Counted from the first letter of the stretch, positions 1 to 11,516 are shown. The stretch: DNA of 64,000 nt from Psychroserpens jangbogonensis (GCF_000797465.1 NZ_JSWG01000007.1:1-64000), one strand, 5' to 3'. The notes: generated by a model not told the origin, from the letters alone. Made by a program: numbers and translations.

Positions 1-2
1 TA

Positions 3-2144
3 GTAAAAGATTACACATCATGTGGAGGAACAATCACAATTACTTACAATGGTAAGGATTTATGTGAGCGTGACTTAGTAGCAGGACCATACGTAATAAA
101 CGTTGATCCAGCACCAACACCAGTATTCTATTCAATAGAAAATGCAGATATTACTTGTGAAGATTTAGGTTCTTATGTTCCTGAAAGTTTAGGATACAGT
201 AATGGTATTGAAGGTCCTTGTGGAATCAATGGAGAAGTTCAAGGTATTGCAGAACAATTTGAAGGTAGCTGTGGTACATTTGAAGTTAATTTCTCTTATG
301 TGTCTTGTGGTGTAGAAATTACTGCTAAACAGACTATTAAAGTAATTGACAATACTGCGCCAACATTTAATGGGGAGTTACCTCAAAATATGACTATCGA
401 ATGTGGTAGTGATATTCCTGAGGCAGCAATATTAACCGCTAGTGATACGTGTTCAGATGCAACTGTAGAATATACTCCTGAGGAAGAAATAACTTCAAGA
501 GAATGTAAAGCTGATGATGCTGGTAACCATACATTATGGATTTCTAACAAATCAGGTTTAGGAGCAAGCAGTAAGAACTGGACTGCAACTCAAGCAACTT
601 CATTTGAGCAATTCTCAAATGGTACAGCTAAGTTGACAGGTACTTCAGCAAATGTTGATAACTCTAATCAGATATTCCAATTTGTAGTATGGTTTAAAGA
701 TGCAAGTACGTATAATGAGTGGACTTCTACTCCTAATGCAGAATCTTCAACTGGATACCGTCAGCCTAAATTAAATGCTGGTACTACTAATGGAGCAACA
801 TTAGATGATGCTCAAACTTGGACATATTATCTAATGGATGAGTCTAAAGACAACAAATTAGTTGGACAAGGTGATTATGCAGGAGTAGAGTTATCTCTAT
901 CTCATAATCCTTCTAACTTAGTGTTTGGATTACAATATGGTCAGAAAGCAAGTTTACAGAGCAATGGTTTAGGAGTGTCAACTTGGATTAGAATTCAAGG
1001 AGATTACAACGGATCAACTTATAACAGTAATGGTGATTTCAATATCGCATTATCTGATTGTGTTGAAAATCCTAATTTCGAAACTAACGGTCAAAATAAC
1101 TGTAATAGAACAATTGTTCGTACATGGGAAGCAACTGATGCTTGTGGTAATGTGGCTACACATACACAAACAATCACAGTTAGTGATACTATGGCTCCAG
1201 TTATTGATTGTGCAAAAGATGAAGACTTTGGTCTTGTAACTGAAGTTCCAACTAATTTTGCTAATAAAGCACCTTATACAGATAACTGTAGTGCTTCTGG
1301 TGAAACTACTGATTTCACAGATAGTGAGATTACTGCAGTTCCTGGAAGTGGTTCGCAGGTTGGATCAGAATTCAGATTTATCTTTGAAGAAGGTTACATC
1401 TTAACTTTTGGTGATTCACCAGCAGGAATAGTTAATGATGCTCCTTATTATACTGGTCATGTAACAGATTACGCAGGTAATTTATTACCTCAGTATGGTA
1501 ACTTTGAAATGATTTTCTACTTCAATAATATTTATCAAGACTATAGTATAGTTCGTAATGGAGAAGAACTTGGTTATGGACCAATGGTTGATGGTTTACC
1601 ATCATGTGTATCTGAAGATTGGTACGTAGAAAGTGTTAACGGTCATAACAAAGCATTAATTGTTGAGTGTGGACAGTCTAACTCTACTATTGAGTATGAA
1701 TTCACACGTACATTCTACGCAAGTGATGATTGTGGTAATGTTGGAGAATGTTCTGTAACATACACTTGGACTACTGCAGGAGAAATTGCAAGAGAACAAG
1801 CAGCTTCAATGGAAGAGAATTTTGAATTCTTTCCAACTGACAGAGATCCAGAATCTAAAGTCAACCAAGAAGAAGTTAAAATCGACTTTAAAGCGTTCCC
1901 AGTACCATTTGATAATGAGGTAACTCTTACATATGAGTTTGATTATAGAACAAACGTAACTATTGAGTTCTTTGATACTAAAGGTTTATTAGTATTATCA
2001 GAAACAAACACTAGATATGTTTCAGGTTCAAAAGGTAGAACTACATTTGATCTATCAAGAACTTCTAGTCAAGTATTCTATGTGAAGTTAACGACTAATC
2101 AAGGTACAGTTACTAAGAAGATAGTATCTTCAGGTAAGAAGTAA
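3..2144 (+). CDS. HYR-domain secreted protein with T9SS type A sorting domain (5' truncated)
   Basis: The reading frame is open from base 3 to the stop at 2142-2144, so the gene begins upstream of the window; the GTG at 300 is an internal Val codon, not a start. About 713 residues are visible. They contain Cys-rich HYR-like beta-sandwich modules (signatures such as DNTAPTF, ATDACGNVATHTQTITVSD and ASDDCGNVGECSVTY). One HYR-like module seems split by an unrelated insert of about 200 residues (bases 501-1100). The last ~85 residues (FKAFPVPFDNEVTLTYEF onward, ending in KIVSSGKK) match the Por-secretion-system C-terminal sorting domain, which directs cargo through the type IX system to the cell surface. 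Likely an adhesin or other surface protein; the specific ligand is unknown. Confidence 0.85.
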   Translation, partial: VKDYTSCGGTITITYNGKDLCERDLVAGPYVINVDPAPTPVFYSIENADITCEDLGSYVPESLGYSNGIEGPCGINGEVQGIAEQFEGSCGTFEVNFSYVSCGVEITAKQTIKVIDNTAPTFNGELPQNMTIECGSDIPEAAILTASDTCSDATVEYTPEEEITSRECKADDAGNHTLWISNKSGLGASSKNWTATQATSFEQFSNGTAKLTGTSANVDNSNQIFQFVVWFKDASTYNEWTSTPNAESSTGYRQPKLNAGTTNGATLDDAQTWTYYLMDESKDNKLVGQGDYAGVELSLSHNPSNLVFGLQYGQKASLQSNGLGVSTWIRIQGDYNGSTYNSNGDFNIALSDCVENPNFETNGQNNCNRTIVRTWEATDACGNVATHTQTITVSDTMAPVIDCAKDEDFGLVTEVPTNFANKAPYTDNCSASGETTDFTDSEITAVPGSGSQVGSEFRFIFEEGYILTFGDSPAGIVNDAPYYTGHVTDYAGNLLPQYGNFEMIFYFNNIYQDYSIVRNGEELGYGPMVDGLPSCVSEDWYVESVNGHNKALIVECGQSNSTIEYEFTRTFYASDDCGNVGECSVTYTWTTAGEIAREQAASMEENFEFFPTDRDPESKVNQEEVKIDFKAFPVPFDNEVTLTYEFDYRTNVTIEFFDTKGLLVLSETNTRYVSGSKGRTTFDLSRTSSQVFYVKLTTNQGTVTKKIVSSGKK

Positions 2145-2184
2145 ATAGATTAAAATAATTAGGGAATTTCCTAAGGGTATATAT

Positions 2185-2215
2185 AAAAGGCAGCTAGAAA
2201 TAGCTGCCTTTTTTT
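2185..2215 (+). terminator. Rho-independent terminator after the HYR protein
   Basis: Perfect 8-bp stem GGCAGCTA/TAGCTGCC with a GAAA tetraloop, preceded by A residues and followed by seven T. It lies 41 bases after the stop codon. Confidence 0.9.
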
Positions 2216-2306
2216 GCTTTAGTTTGAACTAAGTAGCATTCGATAGATTGTGTGGTTTTTATTTGTGGGTTGTCTTGAGATAAGAATAATAGAACTAAAA
2301 AATATA

Positions 2307-2690
2307 TTACGATTGTTTATGTGATAAATTTATAATAGAGTTTGCCCAAGTTGTGGCTTCATCTATAGTATCAAATATCTCAAAGGGTTTATTTAAGAAG
2401 AGTTTTTCTATTTCGGCATTGCGCTTAGCTTTGTAATCTGAAGAAACAACACAGAATCCTGCTAGGTTTTTAATTTTAGACGTTTCATTATAAATGGCAG
2501 GATCTACTGCGTAAGAATGTAAACGATGTGTGATATAAACAAAATTTGTGTTTGTAAAGTAGGTATCAGCAACATTTAATAAAACTTTATTATGCTCAGG
2601 GGTTACTGTAACGCCTTCATTGATAACTACTATCATATAGTAATCATAAATGTGCATCGTGCAAAAATCATATTTTAACACATCAGTCAT
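2307..2690 (-). CDS. Small conserved protein, possible SpoIIAA/STAS-like fold
   Basis: 127 residues from the ATG at 2688-2690 (MTDVLKYDFC). The frame extends upstream to a TTG at 2747, but that lies inside the clpC terminator hairpin, so the ATG is preferred. No signal peptide or membrane segment. The alternation of beta strand (YYMIVVINEG), helix and strand (FVYITHR, GFCVVSS) and the ending FDTIDEATTWANSII recall SpoIIAA-like/STAS proteins, in which the final helix carries a similar 'eAxxW' pattern; this fold assignment is inference. The function is unknown. It is transcribed in the same direction as clpC but separated from it by a terminator. Confidence 0.65.
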   Translation of the reverse strand: MTDVLKYDFCTMHIYDYYMIVVINEGVTVTPEHNKVLLNVADTYFTNTNFVYITHRLHSYAVDPAIYNETSKIKNLAGFCVVSSDYKAKRNAEIEKLFLNKPFEIFDTIDEATTWANSIINLSHKQS

Positions 2691-2722
2691 ATCTAAAGTT
2701 AGTAATAACTTCAATGGAAAGC

Positions 2723-2751
2723 AAAAAAAAACGCCTTGAAATTTCAAGGCG
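2723..2751 (-). terminator. Terminator of clpC
   Basis: A 20-base perfect palindrome (CGCCTTGAAA/TTTCAAGGCG, 2732-2751) followed, on the minus strand, by a run of eight T. It sits about 20 bases after the clpC stop. Confidence 0.9.
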
Positions 2752-2772
2752 TTTTAATTTTAAGTAATACTA

Positions 2773-5322
2773 TTAAGATTCAGTTTTCTTTTTTGGTTTC
2801 TCAATTTTAATAGTTAATTCATCAGACTTAGCATCTAAATCCATAATAATTGTATCTCCATCATGCAATTGAGAATTAATTATTTCTTCAGCCAATGCGT
2901 CTTCTATATACTTCTGTATAGCTCGTTTTAGAGGTCTTGCCCCATATTGTTGATCAAATCCCTTTTCGGCTATATAATCTTTAGCTTTGGTACTTAATTT
3001 AAGTTCGTAGCCTAAATCTTTGATACGTTCTATCAAGAATGCTAATTCTATATCAATAATCTTATTAATATGCTTTTTCTCTAATACATTAAAGACCATC
3101 ACATCATCAATACGATTTAAGAATTCAGGAGCAAAGGCTTTTTTAAGTGCATTTTCAATTATACTTCTTGAGTTGTCAGTAGCTTGAGCTACTTTTGCTG
3201 AAGTACCAAAACCAACACCTTGACCGAAGTCTTTCAGTTTTCTAGCCCCAATATTCGACGTCATAATTATAATTGTATTTCTAAAATCAATTTTACGACC
3301 TAAACTATCAGTAAGATAACCGTCATCAAGAACTTGAAGTAACATGTTGAACACATCTGGATGCGCTTTTTCTATTTCATCAAGAAGAATAACAGCATAA
3401 GGCTTACGTCTAACTTTTTCAGTAAGTTGACCACCTTCTTCATAACCAACATATCCTGGAGGAGCTCCTATAAGTCTAGAAATGGCAAATTTCTCCATAT
3501 ACTCACTCATATCTATTCGCACTAAAGCATCATCACTATCAAATAATTCCCGAGCTAATACTTTGGCTAATTGCGTTTTACCGACACCAGTTTGCCCTAA
3601 AAAGATAAATGAACCAATTGGCTTATTTGGATCTTTAAGTCCAGCACGATTACGCTGAATAGCTTTAACAACCTTTGCTACGGCTTCGTCCTGACCAATA
3701 ACTTTTCCTTTTATTAATTCTGGTAATTGAGCTAATTTATTGCTTTCAGTTTGTGCAATTCTATTTACAGGAATTCCAGTCATCATTGAAACCACATCTG
3801 CAACATTGTCTTCCGATACAATTTCTTTGTGTTGTTTTGTTTCTTCTTCCCATTTTTCTTGAGCTAAAGCTAAGTCTTTTTCTAAACGTTTTTCATCATC
3901 TCTGAGCTTAGCTGCCTCTTCATACTTTTGTTTTTTAACAACAGTATTTTTAGTTTCTTTTACTTCTTCAAGTTTTTTTTCGAGCTCTAAGATTTGTTTT
4001 GGAACATCAATATTTGTAATATGAACTCTAGATCCAGCTTCATCTAATGCGTCAATAGCTTTGTCTGGAAGAAAGCGTTCAGTCATATATCTATTCGTCA
4101 ATTTTACACAAGCTTTAATAGCTTCGTCTGTATATTCAACATTGTGATGTTCCTCGTATTTTCCTTTAATATTATTAAGGATTTCAATAGTTTCTTCAAC
4201 AGTTGTAGGTTCAACAATTACTTTTTGAAAACGACGTTCTAATGCACCATCTTTTTCGATGTATTGCCTGTATTCATCAAGTGTAGTAGCACCAATACAT
4301 TGGATTTCACCTCTCGCTAAAGCTGGCTTAAACATGTTTGAAGCATCTAAACTACCTGTTGCGCCTCCAGCACCAACTATGGTATGGATTTCGTCAATAA
4401 ATAGAATGATATCATCATTTTTTTCAAGCTCGTTCATTACGGCTTTCATACGTTCTTCAAACTGACCTCTATATTTTGTTCCAGCAACCAAACTTGCTAA
4501 ATCTAATGTAACTACACGTTTATTAAAAAGAATTCGAGATACTTTACGCTTTACAATTCTAAGTGCTAGACCTTCAGCAATGGCAGATTTACCAACACCA
4601 GGTTCTCCAATTAATAATGGATTGTTTTTTTTGCGTCTACTTAAAATTTGTGACACACGTTGTATTTCTTTTTCTCGACCTACAACGGGATCTAACTTGC
4701 CTTCTTCAGCCATAACAGTAAGGTCTCTTCCGAAGTTGTCTAAAACAGGTGTTTTAGACTTTTTCGCAGACTTTGAACCCGTTTGACCAAAAGGATTTTG
4801 TTTTGCTTCGTCGTCTTCAATCGGCTCATCATCAGAAAAAGATTCTGATTTTGGCTCATCTATAAAATCATCTTCGTTTGTTATCATAAATTTAAATTGT
4901 TCTTTAACATTATCATAATCTACTTTTAACTTGTTTAAAAGTTTTGTAGTAGGATCGTTTTCGTTTCTTAAAATACATAATAATAGGTGAGCTGTATTTA
5001 TAGAAGTACTTTGAAAAAGTTTAGCTTCTAAAAAAGTAGTTTTTAAGGCACGCTCAGCTTGTCTAGTAAGGTGAAGATTTTTCTTCTCATTAGATGTTAC
5101 TGTAATATTAGGATTTGCGGGACTAAGAATTTCAACTTTTCGTCTTAAATGATTTAAATCAATATCTAAAGCACTTAATATATCTATTGCCTTTCCACTA
5201 CCATCGCGAAGTAAGCCTAACATTAAATGTTCGGTACCTATAAAATCGTGACCTAGCCGTAAAGCTTCTTCTTTGCTAAACGCAATTACATCTTTAACTC
5301 TTGGGGAAAAATTATCATCCAT
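2773..5322 (-). CDS. clpC: ATP-dependent Clp protease ATP-binding subunit ClpC
   Basis: 849 residues starting at MDDNFSPRV; the 12 upstream in-frame residues (to 5358) are not conserved in type and are excluded. Order of domains: Clp N-terminal repeats (1-150, with [11 protein letters not shown]), an acidic linker, AAA-1 with Walker A GEPGVGKS (239-246) and Walker B ILFIDEIH, a UVR-like coiled coil ([19 protein letters not shown]), AAA-2 with Walker A GQTGVGKT, and a ClpB-D2-type small domain. ClpC unfolds substrates for ClpP in the cytoplasm. The length is typical. It is divergent from gyrA, with a 257-base AT-rich intergenic region; a near-match to a -7 box (TAGTTTTTG on the minus strand) lies about 45 bases upstream of the start. 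Confidence 0.96.
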   Translation of the reverse strand: MDDNFSPRVKDVIAFSKEEALRLGHDFIGTEHLMLGLLRDGSGKAIDILSALDIDLNHLRRKVEILSPANPNITVTSNEKKNLHLTRQAERALKTTFLEAKLFQSTSINTAHLLLCILRNENDPTTKLLNKLKVDYDNVKEQFKFMITNEDDFIDEPKSESFSDDEPIEDDEAKQNPFGQTGSKSAKKSKTPVLDNFGRDLTVMAEEGKLDPVVGREKEIQRVSQILSRRKKNNPLLIGEPGVGKSAIAEGLALRIVKRKVSRILFNKRVVTLDLASLVAGTKYRGQFEERMKAVMNELEKNDDIILFIDEIHTIVGAGGATGSLDASNMFKPALARGEIQCIGATTLDEYRQYIEKDGALERRFQKVIVEPTTVEETIEILNNIKGKYEEHHNVEYTDEAIKACVKLTNRYMTERFLPDKAIDALDEAGSRVHITNIDVPKQILELEKKLEEVKETKNTVVKKQKYEEAAKLRDDEKRLEKDLALAQEKWEEETKQHKEIVSEDNVADVVSMMTGIPVNRIAQTESNKLAQLPELIKGKVIGQDEAVAKVVKAIQRNRAGLKDPNKPIGSFIFLGQTGVGKTQLAKVLARELFDSDDALVRIDMSEYMEKFAISRLIGAPPGYVGYEEGGQLTEKVRRKPYAVILLDEIEKAHPDVFNMLLQVLDDGYLTDSLGRKIDFRNTIIIMTSNIGARKLKDFGQGVGFGTSAKVAQATDNSRSIIENALKKAFAPEFLNRIDDVMVFNVLEKKHINKIIDIELAFLIERIKDLGYELKLSTKAKDYIAEKGFDQQYGARPLKRAIQKYIEDALAEEIINSQLHDGDTIIMDLDAKSDELTIKIEKPKKKTES

Positions 5323-5531
5323 AGTAAACTCTTTCTGCTTTAAAAATAGTAAAAACAAGTATAAAAAGGCAAAAACTATACCTTAATATATATTAATAGT
5401 CTAATAGTCTAAAAAAACTTTACAAAATCAAAGTTTTTAACCACTAACTTATTAAAAAAAGGTTACAAATTTTGTTAATAAAAAATATTAAAAAAGGGTT
5501 TTAAAGGTTCTGCAAACACTATGAAATTGGT

Positions 5532-5539
5532 TATCTTAG
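5532..5539 (+). promoter_or_regulatory. Candidate -7 box of the gyrA promoter
   Basis: TATCTTAG, one mismatch from the Bacteroidota -7 consensus TAnnTTTG, followed by CG, 40 bases before the gyrA ATG. No convincing -33 TTG at the normal spacing. Confidence 0.35.
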
Positions 5540-5579
5540 CGTGTTTGTAAAACCTACAAAAAATCTAATAATTTTATTT

Positions 5580-8126
5580 ATGACAGAAGGAGAAAAAGTA
5601 ATCCCTATTAACATAGAAGATGAAATGAAATCGGCTTACATTGATTATTCAATGTCAGTCATTGTGTCACGTGCATTACCAGATGTAAGAGACGGTTTAA
5701 AACCTGTTCACAGACGTGTATTATATGGTATGCATGAACTAGGTGTTAGATCTAATACAGCCCACAAAAAGTCGGCTAGAATTGTTGGGGAAGTACTTGG
5801 TAAGTATCATCCACATGGTGACACTTCTGTTTATGATGCGATGGTACGTATGGCTCAAGAATGGAGTTTACGATATATGTTAGTTGATGGTCAAGGAAAC
5901 TTTGGTTCTATTGATGGCGATAGTCCTGCAGCAATGCGTTATACAGAAGCACGTATGCGTAAGATATCTGAAGATATGCTTGCAGATATTGATAAGGAAA
6001 CAGTTGATCATAAGTTAAATTTTGATGACACTTTACAAGAACCTACGGTATTGCCTACGCGTATACCAGGTCTTTTAGTTAATGGTGCATCTGGTATTGC
6101 TGTTGGTATGGCTACTAATATGCCACCTCACAATTTAAGTGAAGTTGTTGATGGAACTATAGCTTACATTGAAAATAATGACATTGAAATAGATGAACTT
6201 ATTACTCATGTAAAAGCACCAGATTTTCCAACGGGAGGAACGATTTATGGATACGATGGTGTTCGCGAAGCTTTTAAGACAGGTCGTGGACGAATTGTCA
6301 TGAGAGGAAAAGCTGTTATTGAAGAAGTACAAGGCAGAGAAACTATTATAGTTACTGAAATACCATATCAGGTTAATAAAGCTGATATGATTAAGAAAAC
6401 TGCTGATCTTATTAATGATAAAAAGATTGATGGAATTTCTTTAATTAGAGATGAGTCTGATAGAAATGGAATGCGTATCGTTTATATATTAAAACGTGAT
6501 GCTATTCCAAATATCGTATTGAATATGTTGTATAAATATACAGCATTACAATCTTCATTTAGTGTTAATAACATTGCCTTAGTTAATGGACGTCCGCAAT
6601 TATTGAATCTTAAAGAGATGATTCATTATTTCGTGGAGCACAGACATGAGGTAGTTGTTAGACGTACTAAATACGAATTACGTAAAGCAGAAGAGAGAGC
6701 ACATATCTTAGAAGGATTAATTATTGCTTCAGATAATATTGATGAAGTTATTGCACTTATAAGAGCATCGGCAAATGCTGATGAAGCTAGAGCAAAATTA
6801 ATTGAACGTTTTGAACTTTCAGAAATTCAAGCGAAAGCAATTGTAGAAATGCGATTACGTCAATTAACTGGACTAGAACAAGACAAACTTCGTACTGAGT
6901 ACGAAGAATTGATGAAAACTATTGAAGACTTAAAAGACATTCTTGATAAAAAAGAACGTCGTATGAATATCATCAAAGATGAACTTTCAGTTGTTAAAGA
7001 TAAATATGGTGATGATCGTCGTTCTTTAATAGAATATGCTGGTGGAGATTTAAGTATCGAAGATATGATTCCAGATGAGCAAGTAGTAATTACTATTTCT
7101 CATGCAGGTTACATCAAAAGAACATCACTTACAGAATATAAAACTCAAAATAGAGGAGGAGTTGGTCAAAAAGCATCGACGACTAGAAATGAAGATTTCT
7201 TAGAACATTTATTTGTTGGTACAAACCATCAATACATGTTATTCTTTACGCAAAAAGGAAAATGTTTCTGGATGCGAGTTTATGAAATTCCAGAAGGAAG
7301 TAAAACGTCTAAAGGAAGAGCAATCCAAAATCTAATCAATATTGAGCAAGATGATAAGGTGATGGCCTTCATTTGTACTCAAGACTTAAAGGATGAAGAT
7401 TACATTAATAGTCATTATGTTATTATGGCGACTAAGAATGGTCAGGTTAAGAAAACATCTTTAGAACAATATTCTCGTCCGAGAACTAATGGTATTAATG
7501 CAATTACAATTAAGGAGGGTGATGAGTTACTAGAAGCAAAATTAACTACAGGAAACAGTCAAGTAATGCTTGCACTTAAATCTGGTAAAGCTATTAGATT
7601 TGAAGAAGCTAAGACTCGTCCAATGGGAAGAAACGCTTCAGGTGTTAGAGGAATTAGATTAGCACATGACAAAGATGAAGTTATCGGAATGGTAACTGTT
7701 GAGAATCCTCAAGAAGAATCTGTACTTGTTGTTTCAGGAAAAGGATACGGGAAAAGAACGTATATTGATGATCCAGAAGATGGAGAAGCAGTTTACAGAA
7801 TTACAAACCGTGGAGGGAAAGGTGTCAAAACCATCTCAATTACTGAAAAAACAGGAGATTTAGTAGCGATCAAGACTGTAACAGATGAAGACGATTTAAT
7901 GATTATTAATAAATCTGGTATTGCTATAAGAATGGCAGTAAACGATTTAAGAGTTATGGGTCGTGCTACACAAGGTGTGAAATTAATCAACCTTAAAGGA
8001 AGCGATTCTATTGCAGCTGTGGCCAAGGTGATGAAAGATGATGAGGAAGAATTAAATGAAGATGACGCTGATATTCAAGATGTTAATGAGGATGGCACAA
8101 CTCTTGATAATAACGAAGAAGAATAA
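5580..8126 (+). CDS. gyrA: DNA gyrase subunit A
   Basis: 848 residues from ATG 5580 ([10 protein letters not shown]); an upstream GTG at 5541 lies in the promoter region and is rejected. The breakage-reunion domain has the catalytic tyrosine in [10 protein letters not shown] (Tyr121) and the quinolone-pocket region [17 protein letters not shown]. The residue matching E. coli Ser83 is Thr, and the Asp87 equivalent is retained. The C-terminal beta-pinwheel follows, with a degenerate GyrA box (QNRGGVG) and an acidic tail. GyrA together with GyrB introduces negative supercoils. A TPR-protein gene follows after 35 bases with no terminator, so the two are probably co-transcribed. Confidence 0.98.
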   Translation: MTEGEKVIPINIEDEMKSAYIDYSMSVIVSRALPDVRDGLKPVHRRVLYGMHELGVRSNTAHKKSARIVGEVLGKYHPHGDTSVYDAMVRMAQEWSLRYMLVDGQGNFGSIDGDSPAAMRYTEARMRKISEDMLADIDKETVDHKLNFDDTLQEPTVLPTRIPGLLVNGASGIAVGMATNMPPHNLSEVVDGTIAYIENNDIEIDELITHVKAPDFPTGGTIYGYDGVREAFKTGRGRIVMRGKAVIEEVQGRETIIVTEIPYQVNKADMIKKTADLINDKKIDGISLIRDESDRNGMRIVYILKRDAIPNIVLNMLYKYTALQSSFSVNNIALVNGRPQLLNLKEMIHYFVEHRHEVVVRRTKYELRKAEERAHILEGLIIASDNIDEVIALIRASANADEARAKLIERFELSEIQAKAIVEMRLRQLTGLEQDKLRTEYEELMKTIEDLKDILDKKERRMNIIKDELSVVKDKYGDDRRSLIEYAGGDLSIEDMIPDEQVVITISHAGYIKRTSLTEYKTQNRGGVGQKASTTRNEDFLEHLFVGTNHQYMLFFTQKGKCFWMRVYEIPEGSKTSKGRAIQNLINIEQDDKVMAFICTQDLKDEDYINSHYVIMATKNGQVKKTSLEQYSRPRTNGINAITIKEGDELLEAKLTTGNSQVMLALKSGKAIRFEEAKTRPMGRNASGVRGIRLAHDKDEVIGMVTVENPQEESVLVVSGKGYGKRTYIDDPEDGEAVYRITNRGGKGVKTISITEKTGDLVAIKTVTDEDDLMIINKSGIAIRMAVNDLRVMGRATQGVKLINLKGSDSIAAVAKVMKDDEEELNEDDADIQDVNEDGTTLDNNEEE

Positions 8127-8161
8127 TAACAATAATTAACACCTAATAAAACAAAGTAATA

Positions 8162-9427
8162 ATGAAAAAGCAAATTATAATTGCTTTAGCACTTTTAGTA
8201 AGTACTATTTCCTTTTCTCAGAAAAATGAACTAAAAGCTGCAGAAAAAGCAATTAAAAACAAAAATTTCGCAGATGCGAAAGCAGCAATACAATCGGCAG
8301 AGTCACTTATTGGCTCAGCAGATGATAAGACAAAAGCAAAATTTTATTTTTTAAAAGGTCAATCTTTATATGCAAATGGAGCTGGATCTAATGAAGATAC
8401 AGATGAAGCTATTGTAAGTTTTAATATGGTAAAAGATATTGAATCTAAAGCTGGGAAAATCAAATATTCTTCAAATGTAGAAGAAATGAAGAAGACCATG
8501 TTAGCTAATTTTCTTACTTCAGCTAACACAGCTTTACAAGCCAAGCAATTCATGAAGTCTTCTGACGGTTTCAATAAAGCATACCGTATGTCTACTAAAG
8601 ACACATTGTACCTTTATTATGCAGCATCTACTGCAGTTACCGCTCAAGATTATGATGTTTCTTTAACCCTATATAAAGAACTTAGAGATATAGGATATAC
8701 TGGTATTGAGTTGGAATACTCTGCAACAAACAAGGAAACAGGAGAACCAGAAAACTTTGATAATAAATCTTTAAGAGATTTTGCACTTAAGGCAGGAAGT
8801 CATATTGTTCCAAAACAAAAGAAAACAGATTCAAGATCTGGTGAGATTATTAAAAATATAGCACTTATTTACATTAGTAAAGGTGAAGATGAAAAGGCAA
8901 CAGCGGCAATTAAGGAAGCTAGAGCTGAAAATCCTGACGATGTATCACTTATTATTTCTGAAGCTAACATTGAGTTGAAATTAGGAAACAATGATAAGTT
9001 TAAAAGCTTAATGGAAGAAGCTACATTGAAGGATCCAGTCAATCCAACACTTCGTTATAATGTTGGAGTAATGACAATGAAAGAAGGTGATTTTGAATCA
9101 GCTAGAAAATCTTTTAGTAAAGCTTTAGAATTAGATCCTTCAATGCAAGATGCTGCGATCAATATTTCTACAACATTTATTGATGAAGGAAATAAGCTTG
9201 TTGAAGAAATGAATAGCCTTGGTACATCTAGTGCCGATTTTGAAAGATACGATGTGTTAAAAGCGCAAAAAGTTGATTTGTTTCAAGAAGGTGCAAATAT
9301 TTTAATTCAGTTTTTAGAAAACAATCCTAATGGTAGTAATAGTATTTTTCAGCAACTAAACAATATCTATTTGGCTATTGGTGATGTTGATAAAGCTAAA
9401 ATGTATAAAGGAAGGATTAAAGAATAG
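8162..9427 (+). CDS. Exported tetratricopeptide-repeat protein
   Basis: 421 residues from ATG 8162. A signal peptide (MKKQIIIALALLVSTISFSQ) is followed by TPR units, clearest near residues 230-320 (NPTLRYNVGVMTMKEGDFES, ARKSFSKALELDPS) and at the C terminus. It is probably a periplasmic scaffold for protein-protein contacts; its partner is unknown. It lies 35 bases downstream of gyrA and ends at a strong terminator, so it probably shares the gyrA transcript. Nothing in the sequence shows enzymatic activity. Confidence 0.85.
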   Translation: MKKQIIIALALLVSTISFSQKNELKAAEKAIKNKNFADAKAAIQSAESLIGSADDKTKAKFYFLKGQSLYANGAGSNEDTDEAIVSFNMVKDIESKAGKIKYSSNVEEMKKTMLANFLTSANTALQAKQFMKSSDGFNKAYRMSTKDTLYLYYAASTAVTAQDYDVSLTLYKELRDIGYTGIELEYSATNKETGEPENFDNKSLRDFALKAGSHIVPKQKKTDSRSGEIIKNIALIYISKGEDEKATAAIKEARAENPDDVSLIISEANIELKLGNNDKFKSLMEEATLKDPVNPTLRYNVGVMTMKEGDFESARKSFSKALELDPSMQDAAINISTTFIDEGNKLVEEMNSLGTSSADFERYDVLKAQKVDLFQEGANILIQFLENNPNGSNSIFQQLNNIYLAIGDVDKAKMYKGRIKE

Positions 9428-9446
9428 TTAATATATTTATTCGATA

Positions 9447-9482
9447 TAAAAAAAGCCACTCTAAACTGAGTGGCTTTTTTTA
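9447..9482. terminator. Bidirectional terminator between TPR and NlpC/P60 genes
   Basis: GCCACTC/GAGTGGC stem (9455-9461 and 9468-9474) with a six-base loop, flanked by A-run and T-run, so it works for both convergent genes. It overlaps the last codons of the minus-strand gene. Confidence 0.9.
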
Positions 9483-10229
9483 TATTATTTTTTTGATAAC
9501 CCTGAGCTTATGAGTATGTGATTTCTTATCAATGTTATAAATACCAGAATGGTCTAAACGATCAATTCTAACTTTACCATGTGCATGGATGATATAATTG
9601 TTTTCCATAATAATTCCGACGTGAATTATTTGTCCCTCACTATTATCAAAAAATGCTAAATCTCCAGGCTCACTTTCTTCAATAAAACTTAAGGCTAGGC
9701 CTTGAGAAGCTTGTTGAGAGGCATCACGCAGTAAATTGTAGCCGTTTAGTTTATATACCATTTGGGTGAAACCAGAACAATCAATTCCGAAAGGTGTTTT
9801 TCCTCCCCAAAGATAGGGTGCATTCAAATACATGAATGCTGTTTTTATCAAGTTTTCTTTTGGTTGTTTTATAGATGACGTCTTCCCATCAAAGGTATGG
9901 TTTAATAAACCTAAAGCATTTAAAGAAGCCCCAAGTGGAATGGTATATAATTGTTGGTTTTCATCTTCAATATATTCTACTAAATCATTAGAAAGCAAAT
10001 GATCTTCACTCTTAATAGACTTGTAGTCTTCTTCAGTAATTTCTAAATACTGTTTGTTGTCAATCCAACCTTCATATTTGTCATGAGCTAAACGAATTCG
10101 ACTCCAAGATTTACGTTGTTCTAAGACCTTGAAAATTTCACCATAAAGCACTTGAGAGACTAACTCACAAGGGTCATTAGGTTCAACTCTAAGTGGAACA
10201 ATACTCAGATTACAAATTCCGTATTGCAT
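9480..10229 (-). CDS. NlpC/P60 family cysteine peptidase with N-terminal SH3-like domain
   Basis: 249 residues from ATG 10229. Residues ~1-65 look like a bacterial SH3 domain (GEIFKVLEQRKSWSRIRL, EGWIDNKQYLEI). Residues ~125-245 form an NlpC/P60 domain with the nucleophile in GIDCSGF (Cys151), His203 in IIHVGIIM and His215 in IIHAHG. Such enzymes cut the gamma-D-Glu-diamino acid bond of peptidoglycan stem peptides. No signal peptide is visible, so it may act in cytoplasmic recycling of muropeptides (as YkfC-type enzymes do) or be exported by another route. It starts 9 bases after the thiolase gene and is probably in the same operon. Confidence 0.88.
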   Translation of the reverse strand: MQYGICNLSIVPLRVEPNDPCELVSQVLYGEIFKVLEQRKSWSRIRLAHDKYEGWIDNKQYLEITEEDYKSIKSEDHLLSNDLVEYIEDENQQLYTIPLGASLNALGLLNHTFDGKTSSIKQPKENLIKTAFMYLNAPYLWGGKTPFGIDCSGFTQMVYKLNGYNLLRDASQQASQGLALSFIEESEPGDLAFFDNSEGQIIHVGIIMENNYIIHAHGKVRIDRLDHSGIYNIDKKSHTHKLRVIKKII

Positions 10230-10238
10230 TAAGATAAA

Positions 10239-11417
10239 TTAATTGCGTTCTAATACTACAGCAGAAGCACCACCACCACCATTACAAATAGTAGCAGCTC
10301 CAATTTTAGCATTATTTTGTTCTAATACATTTAACAAAGTAATCAAAATTCTAACACCAGAACATCCCAAAGGGTGTCCTAAGGAAACAGCTCCTCCATT
10401 TACATTTATATTACTATCATTTAGTCCTAAAAGTTTCATGTTTGCTAAACCTACAACTGCAAAAGCCTCATTGAATTCAAAAAAATCTACATCGTCAATT
10501 GAAATTCCAGCTTTATCTAATGCTTTTGGTAAAGCTTTCGATGGTGCAGTTGTAAACCATTTTGGTTCGTGTGCTGCGTCAGCATAACTTTTTATAGTTG
10601 CCAAAGGTTTTAATCCTAATTCTTCAGCTTTCTCCTTGCTCATTAGTACCACAGCTCCAGCTCCATCATTAATAGTAGAAGCGTTTGCAGCTGTTACTGT
10701 TCCTTCTTTTGTGAAAGCTGGACGTAATGCTGGTATTTTATCCATTCTAACATTGCTATATTCTTCATCTTTAGATACTATTACAGCATCACCACGACGT
10801 TGAGGCACTTCAACAGGTACAACTTCATTATCAAATTTGCCTGCTTCCCAAGCCGCAGCTGAACGATTATATGATTGAATAGCATAAGCATCTTGATCTT
10901 CACGTGAGAAATTATGTTCTGTAGCACATGCATCAGCACAAACTCCCATTGCATTTTTATCATAAGCATCTACCAATCCATCTTTTTGCATACCATCTTC
11001 CATAGAAGCAGGACCAAACTTAGTTCCAGTTCTTGCATGGTAATAATGTGGTATTAAACTCATGTTTTCCATTCCGCCAGCAACAATAATATCTGCATCA
11101 CCTAATGCAATAGATTGTGCGGCTTGCATTACAGCTTTCATTCCAGAAGCACATACTTTGTTAATCGTTGTACAAGGAACAGTATCTGGAACTCCAGCAT
11201 AAATTGCTGCTTGTCTAGCAGGAGCTTGACCTGTACCTGCTTGAACAACATTGCCCATTAATACTTCCTGAACCATTTCTGGTTTTAAATTTATTTTATC
11301 TAACGCTCCTTTTATTGCAGTAGCACCAAGTTTTGGAGCAGGAACTGTTGATAAAGCACCTAAAAAGCTTCCAATTGGTGTTCTTGCTGCTGAAACAATT
11401 ACGACTTCTTTACTCAT
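10239..11417 (-). CDS. Acetyl-CoA C-acetyltransferase (thiolase)
   Basis: 392 residues from the ATG at 11417 ([16 protein letters not shown]); the 21 upstream residues of the open frame do not resemble a thiolase N terminus. The nucleophile is Cys89 ([11 protein letters not shown]); the His motif [15 protein letters not shown] and the C-terminal Cys motif ICNGGGGAS are present. The enzyme joins or splits acetyl-CoA and acetoacetyl-CoA or longer 3-ketoacyl-CoA; the direction cannot be told from sequence. The gene leads a two-gene unit with the downstream NlpC/P60 gene and is divergent from the HD-phosphodiesterase gene. Confidence 0.95.
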   Translation of the reverse strand: MSKEVVIVSAARTPIGSFLGALSTVPAPKLGATAIKGALDKINLKPEMVQEVLMGNVVQAGTGQAPARQAAIYAGVPDTVPCTTINKVCASGMKAVMQAAQSIALGDADIIVAGGMENMSLIPHYYHARTGTKFGPASMEDGMQKDGLVDAYDKNAMGVCADACATEHNFSREDQDAYAIQSYNRSAAAWEAGKFDNEVVPVEVPQRRGDAVIVSKDEEYSNVRMDKIPALRPAFTKEGTVTAANASTINDGAGAVVLMSKEKAEELGLKPLATIKSYADAAHEPKWFTTAPSKALPKALDKAGISIDDVDFFEFNEAFAVVGLANMKLLGLNDSNINVNGGAVSLGHPLGCSGVRILITLLNVLEQNNAKIGAATICNGGGGASAVVLERN

Positions 11418-11516
11418 TTCTATTCCTTTTGTGTTATTTGCCGTAAAATTAATCAATTTTAATAGATTTTTTGCTATCAAATTGAGAACATCAAAAGTTT
11501 AATCTATTAATTTTAT

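Noticed and set aside
300-302. GTG as start of the first gene
   Set aside because: The reading frame is open with matching domain content back to base 3, so this is an internal Val codon.
5541-5543. GTG as gyrA start
   Set aside because: It lies immediately after a likely -7 box, and the conserved GyrA N terminus begins at the ATG at 5580.
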